Source of the DNA: Verrucomicrobiota bacterium
GTDB lineage: Bacteria > Verrucomicrobiota > Kiritimatiellia > UBA8416 > JAIOPI01
Direction: 5' to 3'
Length of the DNA stretch: 5,111 nt
NCBI GenBank assembly: GCA_027620105.1
Contig: JAQCIA010000183.1
Coordinates: forward strand, 1 to 5,111
In this document: positions 1 to 5,111 of the stretch, piece after piece
Numbering within the stretch: the stretch's first letter is position 1
Layout: each line of letters opens with the position of its first letter
The notes under the pieces: model-generated
Told to the model about the DNA's origin: nothing
The model's input: the letters and a program-made list of their open reading frames with translations, nothing else
Databases searched by the model: none
Translations under genes and position numbers: made by a program

Positions 1-138
1 CCCCTACGCCGCTTCCCTATGCAAATCGGCATGCTGGACCTCACGCCGCTTGTCTTCATCTTCGCCGTGCGTTTCATCCATACCATCCTGCAGGCCTTCC
101 TGCTCGGGCACTATTTGCGCATCGTGCCCGGCGCCTGA
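1..138 (+). CDS. YggT family membrane protein, C-terminal fragment
   Basis: Frame 1 is open from the left edge to the TGA at 136-138, giving the last 45 residues of a protein whose start lies outside the window. The fragment begins PLRRFPMQIGMLDLTPLV and continues into a hydrophobic stretch (about fragment residues 13-36), ending in HYLRIVPGA. A P-L-R-R segment, then a G-x-x-D-L-(S/T)-P-L-V motif leading into a membrane helix, is the hallmark of YggT-family (DUF/YGGT) integral membrane proteins. These are small bacterial proteins with two such repeats; they are implicated in membrane or osmotic stress and in division-associated contexts, but their molecular role is not settled. The last visible helix would be the final transmembrane segment. 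The gene converges with the TatD-family gene across a 75-base gap. The family call rests on one motif in a short fragment. Confidence 0.72.
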   Translation, partial: PLRRFPMQIGMLDLTPLVFIFAVRFIHTILQAFLLGHYLRIVPGA

Positions 139-213
139 CAATCATCCAGGGCATGGCAAAGCTTTTTTGGGCCGCAGGCGATTGCGTGCTACCAGTAGGC
201 CGCCAGCCATGCC
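139..213. other. convergent intergenic gap, no clear terminator
   Basis: These 75 bases lie between the stop codons of the YggT-type gene (+) and the TatD-type gene (-). A run of six Ts occurs at 163-168. The sequence before it offers only a 3-bp CCA/TGG pairing (146-148 with 154-156), so it is not a convincing intrinsic terminator for the + strand gene. No T-run follows the TatD stop on the - strand. Nothing else was recognised. Confidence 0.5.
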
Positions 214-1029
214 TCAAACCGTGAAAGCGAACAGCCGCCGCGCGTTCTCCGTCGTGAGTTGCGCAATTTCATCCACGCTGCAACTACGCGCCTCGGCCAG
301 CGCCTCGGCCACATGGCGCACGTACGCAGGCTCATTGGGATTGCCCCGCATTGGTACCGGCGCCAGATAAGGACTGTCCGTCTCAATCAGCAAGCGGTCG
401 TCAGGAATGCGTCGCGCCACCGCCCGCAGCGCCTCGGCATTGCGAAACGTCACGATCCCACTGAAGCTGATGTAGAAACCAATCTCCAGCAATGCCCGCG
501 AAAACCGCTCACCGCCCGTGAAACAGTGCAGGACCCCGCGGCCACCGGTGTAGCCTTCCGATGGTTGCGCGAACGTCGCCAGATTCGACAGCGTCACCTC
601 GTCCGCATCACGGCTATGCACGACCACCGGTAACCCACGCTTGCGCGCCAGCTGCAACTGCGCCCAGAACAGGACGCCCTGCGCGTCGGCTGTCTCCGGC
701 GTATAGTGAAAGTCCAACCCGATCTCGCCAATCGCCTTCACCTTCCCTGGGTGCGCAACAATTTGCGCCTCGAGCGCTGCCATCGCCTGGGCAAGCACAT
801 CCCTCGTCCCCACCGTCAGCGCCGGCGCCAAGTCACGACCGAACCCGATTGCCGCCCGCGCCTGACCCGGAAATGCGTCCGCTACCGCCAGCGCACCGCG
901 GTTGAGTGTCTCGCTGCCGCCAACTGCCATAACCTGCCCGACCCCGGCTGCCTGCGCCCGCCCCATCACCGCGCCGACATCCAAATCCGTTGCCGCCGCA
1001 TCAAAATGCGCGTGCGAATCAAACAGCAT
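214..1029 (-). CDS. TatD family metal-dependent hydrolase (putative DNase)
   Basis: The 271-residue protein has the length and full metal-site motif set of the TatD family (amidohydrolase-superfamily TIM barrel, usually about 260 residues). The motifs are H-x-H at H6/H8 in FDSHAHFD, E102 in GEIGLDFHY, H138 in VVHSRDA, H168 in LHCFTGG and D218 in IETDSPYLAP. Family members studied act as metal-dependent 3'-5' exonucleases/DNases or D-aminoacyl-tRNA deacylase-like enzymes in the cytoplasm; which applies here cannot be told. The ATG at 1029 was chosen because the N-terminus then begins MLFDSHAH as is usual, and a GGGGG stretch (1039-1035) sits 5 bases upstream. A GTG at 1047 would add six residues and overlap the preceding gene by 7 bases. 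The gene is last in the three-gene - strand set, 11 bases after the MBL gene. One oddity is GFGRDLA (residues 62-68), where many relatives have G-x-H-P. Confidence 0.93.
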   Translation of the reverse strand: MLFDSHAHFDAAATDLDVGAVMGRAQAAGVGQVMAVGGSETLNRGALAVADAFPGQARAAIGFGRDLAPALTVGTRDVLAQAMAALEAQIVAHPGKVKAIGEIGLDFHYTPETADAQGVLFWAQLQLARKRGLPVVVHSRDADEVTLSNLATFAQPSEGYTGGRGVLHCFTGGERFSRALLEIGFYISFSGIVTFRNAEALRAVARRIPDDRLLIETDSPYLAPVPMRGNPNEPAYVRHVAEALAEARSCSVDEIAQLTTENARRLFAFTV

Positions 1030-1040
1030 CTGCGCCCCCG

Positions 1041-1811
1041 TCACCACGCCAGCACCAACCCGTCGTACGACAACCGCACGCCCTCCGGAAGCTGCGCCTC
1101 CGTCGTGCTGTGATCCAGGTCATGACACATGTGAATGAGATATGAGGACTTCGCGCCAATCCGCGCCAACAGCCCCAGCGACTCCGCAACCGTCAGATGT
1201 GTGGAATGCGCGCGATGCCGCAGGCCATCCAGAATCATCACATCCACCCCCGCGAGCAGCGCCACCGTCTCATCCGGCATTTCATGACAATCCGGTACGT
1301 ACCCCAGGCTGCATCCGCCCGCCTGCACGCGATACCCCTGCGTCGGCTTGCTCCCATGCCGCACCGGCGCGGGTGTCAGCTCGACGTCGCCAACCCGAAA
1401 GGGCCCTTCGGTAGCCACAAACGCGATCTGCGGCCGATACACCCCGCCCGGTTCGTCAACGCCCACATAATCAAAAATCCGTCGCAAATCATCCAGCGTT
1501 CCGGCGCTCCCATAGGCAGGAATGCTGCCACCCTGCATGCTGTTATAGCGCCGAATGTCATCAAACCCAAAAATGTGATCCGCATGCCCGTGCGTGAAAC
1601 AGACCGCATCCACTCGCGGAATCCGATACGTCAACGCCTGCTCGCGAAAGTCCGGCGTCGTGTCGATCAACACGTGCTGCCCTTCCGCCTCCACGAACAA
1701 ACTCGAACGGCGACGCTTATTCCGCGGATCCGTCGATTGACACACAGCGCAGGTGCAGCCGATAGCCGGCACGCCCACCGATGTTCCCGTTCCCAAGAAT
1801 GTGACCCGCAT
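1041..1811 (-). CDS. MBL fold metallo-hydrolase, PhnP-like
   Basis: The 256-residue protein is a metallo-beta-lactamase fold phosphodiesterase-like enzyme of the PhnP/COG1235 type. It opens MRVTFLGTGTSVGVP and carries the dinuclear metal site THGHADH (H74, H76, D78, H79). H152 in PVRHG, D174 in VPDCHE and H227 in LIHMCHDLDH are the likely remaining ligands. Cysteines C19, C21 and C24 (GCTCAVC), with further histidines near residues 230-234, resemble the extra structural zinc site known in E. coli PhnP. PhnP hydrolyses 5-phosphoribosyl 1,2-cyclic phosphate in phosphonate use, but no phn genes are visible, so the substrate here is unknown; related stand-alone proteins are common. The ATG at 1811 is preferred because GAGG (1821-1818) lies 6 bases upstream and the family usually starts M-(R/K)-V-T-F-L-G-T-G. 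TTG 1823 and ATG 1817 are in frame but have poorer context. It follows the HDAC-like gene by 35 bases and precedes the TatD-like gene by 11. Confidence 0.92.
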   Translation of the reverse strand: MRVTFLGTGTSVGVPAIGCTCAVCQSTDPRNKRRRSSLFVEAEGQHVLIDTTPDFREQALTYRIPRVDAVCFTHGHADHIFGFDDIRRYNSMQGGSIPAYGSAGTLDDLRRIFDYVGVDEPGGVYRPQIAFVATEGPFRVGDVELTPAPVRHGSKPTQGYRVQAGGCSLGYVPDCHEMPDETVALLAGVDVMILDGLRHRAHSTHLTVAESLGLLARIGAKSSYLIHMCHDLDHSTTEAQLPEGVRLSYDGLVLAW

Positions 1812-1846
1812 GCCCATCCTCAACTATTCAGACCATCCCTGATCGT

Positions 1847-2812
1847 TCATACCACGCCCGTCAATCGTCGCACATGCGCCCCCGCCGCCGACGCCAACCC
1901 CGGCAGCCCGTAGCCGCCCTCCAGCGATGACACCAAGCGTCCGCCCGCATGCCGCTCCGCAATCTCCATGACAATGCCCGTCAATTCCGCAAAGTCCGCA
2001 TCGTCCAACTGCAAATTGCTGATCGGTTCATCCTTGCGCGCATCAAAGCCCGCTGAGATGAGCACCAGATCCGGTGCAAAGCGTTCCATCGCGGGCAACA
2101 GCTTCTCGCAGAACGCCGCGCGCAGCGCAGCGCCCCCCGTGCCTGCCGGAAAGCAGCGGTTGCATGTATACCCCTTCCCCGCGCCCGCACCCGTTTCACC
2201 CTGCGCGCCTGTCCCCGGATACAACGGCCACTCGTGCGTGCTGAAGAAGTAGACCGAATCATCCTCGAAAAAAAGATCCTGCGTGCCGTTGCCGTGGTGC
2301 ACATCCCAGTCAACAATCAACACGCGCTTTGCCCCATGCTTTTGCTGCGCGTAGCGCGCCGCCACCGCCACGTTATTAAAAACGCAGAAACCCATGCCGC
2401 GTGCCTCTGAAGCATGATGACCCGGAGGCCGCACCGCGCAAAACGCATTGTGCACGTGTCCGCCGAATACGGCATCCACCGCCGCCAGCCCACCGCCCAC
2501 CGCCAGCCGTGCCACGTCGTATGAGCGCGGTCCCACATCCGTATCGCCCGTGCTGAGCGTCCCGAATCCCGCCGCCACCTCGGTGCGCACGAGATCCACA
2601 TAGTGCCCCGGGTGGCACAGCGCCAACTCCTCGTGCGTCGCCATCCGCGGCTCGATCCGTACCAGCGCGGATTCCGGAACCGCCCGCGCAATCCCATCCA
2701 GCACCGCCCGCAATCGCGCCGGACACTCCGGATGCCAGTCCACCGCGTTATGCTCGGCGTAAGCCGCCGCAGTCACCAGGCCAGTCTTCAAATGTCTGTT
2801 TGTCGCATCCAT
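1847..2812 (-). CDS. histone deacetylase / acetylpolyamine amidohydrolase family protein
   Basis: The 321-residue protein is an arginase/deacetylase-fold Zn hydrolase of the class II HDAC-like bacterial group (AcuC/APAH/HDAH superfamily). Visible motifs, numbered from M1, are: HPECPARL (27-34); RPPGHHA with the His dyad H132/H133; GFCVFNNVAVAA; DWDVHHGNGTQ with zinc ligands D170 and H172; a conserved STHEWPLYPGTG segment (191-202); AGFDARKDEP with third zinc ligand D257; and LEGGY with transition-state Tyr Y301. All catalytic residues are present, so it should be active. Known bacterial members deacetylate acetylated polyamines, acetyl-lysine or small amides; the substrate is not readable here. 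The start is uncertain: ATG 2812 has GGCGG 4 bases upstream, while ATG 2827 (+5 residues) and TTG 2845 (+11) are in frame behind a G-rich stretch. It is first of the - strand trio and divergent from the deoxyhypusine-synthase-like gene. NRCFP (218-222) is an odd form of the more usual N-x-P-L-P. Confidence 0.92.
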   Translation of the reverse strand: MDATNRHLKTGLVTAAAYAEHNAVDWHPECPARLRAVLDGIARAVPESALVRIEPRMATHEELALCHPGHYVDLVRTEVAAGFGTLSTGDTDVGPRSYDVARLAVGGGLAAVDAVFGGHVHNAFCAVRPPGHHASEARGMGFCVFNNVAVAARYAQQKHGAKRVLIVDWDVHHGNGTQDLFFEDDSVYFFSTHEWPLYPGTGAQGETGAGAGKGYTCNRCFPAGTGGAALRAAFCEKLLPAMERFAPDLVLISAGFDARKDEPISNLQLDDADFAELTGIVMEIAERHAGGRLVSSLEGGYGLPGLASAAGAHVRRLTGVV

Positions 2813-2908
2813 CACACCGCCAACCATCCGCGCCCGCCCCCCCAACTGGCAAGCCCATTCACCGTCCCAGAATCTCGCGGTGTCGGGTTTTCACGCTTCC
2901 TTCCCTCT

Positions 2909-2937
2909 TTGACGCGTACCCCAATCCGAACTATCAT
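2909..2937 (+). promoter_or_regulatory. sigma-70-type promoter of the DHS-like gene
   Basis: TTGACG at 2909-2914 matches the -35 consensus at five of six positions. After exactly 17 bases comes TATCAT at 2932-2937, which matches the -10 consensus at five of six, including the key A2 and T6. Transcription would start near 2943-2946, giving a leader of about 72 bases before the ATG at 3018. This is the best promoter candidate in the window. It is a sequence prediction only. Confidence 0.6.
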
Positions 2938-2960
2938 GCGCCCCATGTTTTGTGAGACAC

Positions 2961-2987
2961 GCGTGCGATGCGCAACCATCCGCACGC
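2961..2987 (+). promoter_or_regulatory. hairpin in the 5' leader of the DHS-like gene
   Basis: GCGTGCG (2961-2967) and CGCACGC (2981-2987) form a perfect 7-bp GC-rich stem. Inside it, ATG (2968-2970) pairs with CAT (2977-2979) with C2980 bulged, leaving a six-base loop CGCAAC. The hairpin sits in the predicted leader, between the promoter and the Shine-Dalgarno sequence, which begins 15 bases after the stem. No T-run follows, so it is not an intrinsic terminator. It could act as an RNA structure affecting translation or stability, or as a DNA operator. It matches no riboswitch class I know. Confidence 0.45.
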
Positions 2988-3002
2988 AAGATCCCTACAG
3001 CC

Positions 3003-3008
3003 AAGGAG
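3003..3008 (+). promoter_or_regulatory. Shine-Dalgarno sequence deciding the DHS-like start
   Basis: AAGGAG lies 9 bases before the ATG at 3018. It supports this ATG over the in-frame upstream extension reaching 2952. That extension would begin at a non-ATG codon with no ribosome binding site, and it would translate through the leader hairpin. Confidence 0.8.
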
Positions 3009-3017
3009 CCCGCACCG

Positions 3018-3998
3018 ATGAAGGATAGCAATACGATCCGTAAGTTCATCAAGCACCACTACCGCCATTTCAATTCCGCCGCCCTCGTGGACGCGGCCGA
3101 GGGGTACCGCACCTTCATCAAGAAGGGTAACCGCATGCTGCTCGCCATGGCCGGCGCCATGAGCACCGCCGAAATGGGCATCTCCATCGCCGAAATGATC
3201 CGCCGCGGAAAAGTTCATGCCATCAGTTGCACCGGCGCGAACCTGGAAGAGGACATCTACAACCTCGTCGCCCACGATCACTATGTCCGCGTTCCCGAGT
3301 ATCGCCAACTCACCCCCGCCGACGAAGTCAAACTGCTCAAGCGCCACCTGAACCGCGTCACAGACACCTGCATCCCTGAAGAAGCGGCCATCCGCCGTAT
3401 CGAAGCCGCCCTACTGGATGCCTGGACCAGCGCCGACCGCAAAGGCGAGCGCTATTTCCCTCATGAATTCCTCTACCGCATCCTGCGCAGTGGCAAGCTG
3501 AAGAAGCACTACCAGATTGACCCCAAGAACAGCTGGATGGTCGCCGCCTGCGAAAAGAATATCCCCATCTTCGTGCCGGGCTGGGAGGACTCCACCTGTG
3601 GCAACATCTTTGCCTCGCATGTGATCGCAGGAACCATCCGCAACGTGCACACCGTGCGCTCCGGCATCGAGTACATGACCGTAATCGCAAAGTGGTACGA
3701 GGCCCAGACAAAGCGCAAGCAGATGGGCTTCTTCCAGATCGGCGGCGGCATCGCCGGCGATTTCCCCATTTGCGTCGTGCCCATGCTGCGCCAGGACCTC
3801 GAGCGCCACGACATCCCGCTCTGGGGCTACTTCTGCCAGATCAGCGATTCCACCACGAGCTACGGCTCCTATTCCGGCGCCGTCCCGAACGAGAAAATAA
3901 CCTGGGAAAAACTGGACGTCAAAACACCGCGTTTCATCGTGGAGTCTGACGCCACCATTGTCGCGCCCCTGATCTTCGCCTACGTTCTCGCCAAGTAA
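3018..3998 (+). CDS. deoxyhypusine synthase family protein (bacterial type)
   Basis: The 326-residue protein belongs to the deoxyhypusine synthase (DHS) fold, NAD-dependent enzymes that transfer the aminobutyl group of spermidine. Visible family features are: the GAMSTAEMGISIAEMIRRGKV segment (46-66) and CTGANLEED (71-79) with the paired glutamates E77/E78; IPIFVPGWEDSTCGNIF (182-198); the GGGIAGDFP loop (242-250); SGAVPNE (286-292); and TWEKL (295-299). W296 and K298 there align with the active-site Trp and catalytic Lys of eukaryotic DHS (W327/K329 in human). Bacteria have no eIF5A, the DHS substrate in eukaryotes and archaea. Related bacterial proteins have been linked to making homospermidine or similar polyamines, so free polyamines are the likelier acceptors; this is inference. 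Compared by eye with human DHS, the KHH loop and two pocket aspartates are replaced. The ATG 3018 start is supported by AAGGAG and an upstream promoter. The gene is monocistronic as far as seen, followed by a 344-base gap. Confidence 0.93.
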   Translation: MKDSNTIRKFIKHHYRHFNSAALVDAAEGYRTFIKKGNRMLLAMAGAMSTAEMGISIAEMIRRGKVHAISCTGANLEEDIYNLVAHDHYVRVPEYRQLTPADEVKLLKRHLNRVTDTCIPEEAAIRRIEAALLDAWTSADRKGERYFPHEFLYRILRSGKLKKHYQIDPKNSWMVAACEKNIPIFVPGWEDSTCGNIFASHVIAGTIRNVHTVRSGIEYMTVIAKWYEAQTKRKQMGFFQIGGGIAGDFPICVVPMLRQDLERHDIPLWGYFCQISDSTTSYGSYSGAVPNEKITWEKLDVKTPRFIVESDATIVAPLIFAYVLAK

Positions 3999-4115
3999 GC
4001 CACGTTTGGTCCGCACACAGCCATTAATTGACGCCAGCCCTGAATACGGGACGCATCCACATCCGCACGACCATCGCTGACACCTCGCACCTGGCCGCTC
4101 GCGCGAACTGCCGCT

Positions 4116-4125
4116 CCCCCCCCCC
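4116..4125. repeat. homopolymeric C10 tract
   Basis: Ten consecutive Cs lie in the gap between the DHS-like gene and hisG. Tracts of this length can slip during replication. It is about 218 bases from the hisG start and not placed between recognisable promoter elements, so a phase-variation role is not supported. Confidence 0.85.
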
Positions 4126-4185
4126 GCCTCCTCCGTGCCCTGCACCGCCAGCACGCCGGCCCATACCGCCCGTCCGATTCTTGAC

Positions 4186-4233
4186 GCGCATTTGCGGCTT
4201 CGCCGCAATTCGGCGCGCACGTCCCATTTTTTT
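4186..4233 (+). terminator. possible intrinsic terminator upstream of hisG
   Basis: TTGCGGC (4192-4198) and GCCGCAA (4202-4208) form a perfect 7-bp stem with a TTC loop. A CGCGC/GCGCG extension (4185-4189 with 4213-4217) can pair across a small internal loop. Seven Ts follow at 4227-4233. The T-run begins about 9 bases after the outer stem and 18 after the inner one, further than in a classical terminator, so function is uncertain. If real, it would end the DHS-like transcript about 190 to 235 bases after its stop codon. Confidence 0.35.
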
Positions 4234-4236
4234 GCA

Positions 4237-4266
4237 TCGACGCACCCCCAGCCAATTCACTAGCAT
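4237..4266 (+). promoter_or_regulatory. weak candidate promoter for hisG
   Basis: TCGACG (4237-4242) and TAGCAT (4261-4266) are separated by 18 bases, each matching the sigma-70 consensus at four of six positions. Transcription would start near 4273, just after the terminator-like hairpin, giving a leader of about 70 bases. The position is sensible but the match is weak. Confidence 0.2.
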
Positions 4267-4342
4267 TCGCGTTTTCCCGTTTCCGGTCGCCCGCGCCTGA
4301 CACATCCGGTGAGGCTGGCGATCTTTACGGAAGGTGTTGACC

Positions 4343-5111
4343 ATGAATAAATTAGTACTTGGACTTCCCAAGGGTAGCCTTCAGGAAGCCACGTTCGACA
4401 TGATGGGCAAGGCGGGCTTCGTTGTCCGCGTCGGCTCACGTTCCTATATTCCCTCGATTGATGATGCGGAACTGGAAGGTCGCCTGATCCGCGCCCAGGA
4501 AATCAGCCGCTATGTCGAACTGGGCATGCTTGACGCCGGCATTACGGGCTACGACTGGATTGTCGAAAATAATTCCGATGTCGTCGAAGTCGCCGAACTG
4601 ATTTACGCGAAACAAGGCCTGCGGCCCGTGCGCTGGGTCGTGGCCGTGCCCGAAGATTCCACCATCAAGACCGCCGCCGACCTCGCAGGCAAGCGTATCG
4701 CCACGGAAACCGTTGGCTTGACCAAGCGCTACCTCGCCCAGAAAGGCGTAACAGCGGAAGTGGAGTTCTCATGGGGTGCCACGGAAGTCAAAGCGCCGGA
4801 ACTGGTCGACGCCATCGTGGAACTCACCGAAACCGGTTCGTCCCTACGAGCCAACAATCTGCGCATACTCGATACCGTGCTGGAATCCACCACCCGCCTG
4901 ATCGCCAACAAGCAGGCCTGGAAGAATCCCTGGAAACGTGCGAAAATTGAACAGTTGTCTATACTGCTGCAAGGCGCGCTGGCCGCCGTCAGCCGTGTCC
5001 TCATCAAGCTGAATGCCCGAGACAAGGACGTGGCCGCCCTCACGAAAATTCTTCCGGCGCTGCACGCCCCCACGATCAACAAGCTTGCCACAGACGACTG
5101 GGTTGCGATTG
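4343..5111 (+). CDS. hisG: ATP phosphoribosyltransferase HisG, long form (3' end cut by window)
   Basis: HisG catalyses the first step of histidine biosynthesis, joining ATP and PRPP to N1-(5-phosphoribosyl)-ATP in the cytoplasm. The open frame gives 256 residues with no stop before the right edge. The N-terminus MNKLVLGLPKGSLQE is the usual HisG start. ELGMLDAGITGYDWI (59-73) and FSWGATEVKAPELVDAIVE (142-160) are characteristic. ETGSSLRANNL (163-173) is the PRPP-binding signature. Residues from about 185 on (LLQGALAAVSRVLIKLN, then KILPALHAPTINKLATDDW) match the HisG C-terminal regulatory domain. This is therefore the long form, inhibited by histidine in known members and not needing HisZ. 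Long HisG is near 290 residues, so roughly 30-40 are missing here. ATG 4343 is supported by GGAAGG (4329-4334) 8 bases upstream. Other his genes, if linked, lie to the right. Confidence 0.95.
   Translation, partial: MNKLVLGLPKGSLQEATFDMMGKAGFVVRVGSRSYIPSIDDAELEGRLIRAQEISRYVELGMLDAGITGYDWIVENNSDVVEVAELIYAKQGLRPVRWVVAVPEDSTIKTAADLAGKRIATETVGLTKRYLAQKGVTAEVEFSWGATEVKAPELVDAIVELTETGSSLRANNLRILDTVLESTTRLIANKQAWKNPWKRAKIEQLSILLQGALAAVSRVLIKLNARDKDVAALTKILPALHAPTINKLATDDWVAI

Larger units (their letters stand above)
2813..3017. other. divergent intergenic region between HDAC-like and DHS-like genes
   Basis: These 205 bases separate two divergently transcribed genes. The + strand side holds a strong promoter-like pair (2909-2937), a leader hairpin (2961-2987) and a ribosome binding site (3003-3008). 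For the - strand HDAC-like gene I could not find a convincing -35/-10 pair. A run of seven Cs at 2837-2843 (G-rich on the - strand) lies just upstream of its possible starts. The arrangement would allow co-regulation of the two units, but no operator palindrome shared by both was identified. Confidence 0.6.
3999..4342. other. 344-base intergenic region before hisG
   Basis: No gene is supported here. The region is C-rich on the + strand and contains a 10-C tract (4116-4125), a hairpin (4186-4217) followed by seven Ts (4227-4233), and the hisG ribosome binding site (4329-4334). Two further TTGACG hexamers occur at 4028-4033 and 4181-4186, but neither has a good -10 partner at 16-18 bases. A weak promoter-like pair for hisG is TCGACG (4237-4242) with TAGCAT (4261-4266), spacing 18. 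No run of histidine codons typical of a his leader peptide, no T-box motif and no known riboswitch were seen. Confidence 0.5.

Noticed and set aside
163..168. T6 run as a terminator for the YggT-type gene
   Set aside because: No stable hairpin precedes it; only a 3-bp pairing can be drawn.
1197..1913. 238-codon open frame on the + strand
   Set aside because: Antisense to the MBL hydrolase, rich in Arg/His/Pro, no recognisable domain and no ribosome binding site.
2952..3017. N-terminal extension of the DHS-like protein
   Set aside because: It starts at a non-ATG codon without a ribosome binding site and covers the leader hairpin; the ATG at 3018 has AAGGAG at good spacing.
2934..3347. 137-codon - strand frame at the start of the DHS-like gene
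   Set aside because: Antisense to the DHS-like coding region and its leader; the sequence is not family-like.
4181..4210. TTGACG at 4181 as a hisG promoter
   Set aside because: At 17-18 base spacing the -10 would be CGCAAT or GCAATT, lacking the key A at the second position, and it overlaps the hairpin.
3411..4220. 269-codon open frame on the - strand
   Set aside because: It lies antisense across the DHS-like gene, which has strong family motifs. The translated protein is low-complexity and resembles no family; it is a by-product of high GC.
4028..4300. 90-codon + strand frame in the gap before hisG, as a possible small gene or his leader peptide
   Set aside because: Starts with TTG without a ribosome binding site, is dominated by a proline run from the C tract, and contains no cluster of His codons.
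4724..5091. - strand frames overlapping the end of hisG
   Set aside because: Antisense to the conserved HisG PRPP-binding and C-terminal domains; no independent support.
1..5111. CRISPR array, mobile element, tRNA or attachment site
   Set aside because: No regularly spaced repeats, terminal inverted repeats, transposase or integrase motifs, or tRNA-like cloverleaf were seen by reading both strands.

Overview
The window reads as an ordinary stretch of GC-rich bacterial chromosome. Five genes are seen (almost) whole or with a clear start, plus the tail of a sixth. There is no sign of a phage, IS element, CRISPR array, tRNA or rRNA. The gene types (a bacterial deoxyhypusine-synthase-like protein, a class II HDAC-family hydrolase, a PhnP-like metallo-beta-lactamase fold enzyme and a long-form HisG) together with the high GC suggest a PVC-type bacterium (Verrucomicrobiota, Kiritimatiellota, Planctomycetota or a relative). 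That placement is an impression from protein style, not a proven assignment.

Layout: positions 1-138 hold the C-terminus of a YggT-family membrane protein on the + strand. After a 75-base convergent gap, three genes lie on the - strand, reading right to left: HDAC-family hydrolase (2812 to 1847), PhnP-like MBL hydrolase (1811 to 1041) and TatD-family hydrolase (1029 to 214). The gaps are 35 and 11 bases, so this looks like one transcription unit of three metal-dependent hydrolases. A 205-base divergent region (2813-3017) separates it from a + strand deoxyhypusine-synthase-like gene (3018-3998). That region holds a convincing sigma-70-type promoter and a leader hairpin for the + strand gene. 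A 344-base gap (3999-4342) contains a 10-C tract and a terminator-like hairpin followed by seven Ts. The + strand hisG gene (from 4343) then runs off the right edge.

How the genes may work together: hisG is histidine biosynthesis and appears unconnected to the rest. The most suggestive relationship is the divergent pair of an HDAC/acetylpolyamine-amidohydrolase-like gene and a deoxyhypusine-synthase-like gene. Bacteria lack eIF5A, so a bacterial enzyme of the latter type most likely acts on free polyamines. By eye it keeps the catalytic lysine and tryptophan of the family but has changed several residues of the eukaryotic spermidine pocket. A shared polyamine role for the two genes is an inference and the main thing worth testing here. 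I found no clearly new system in this window.
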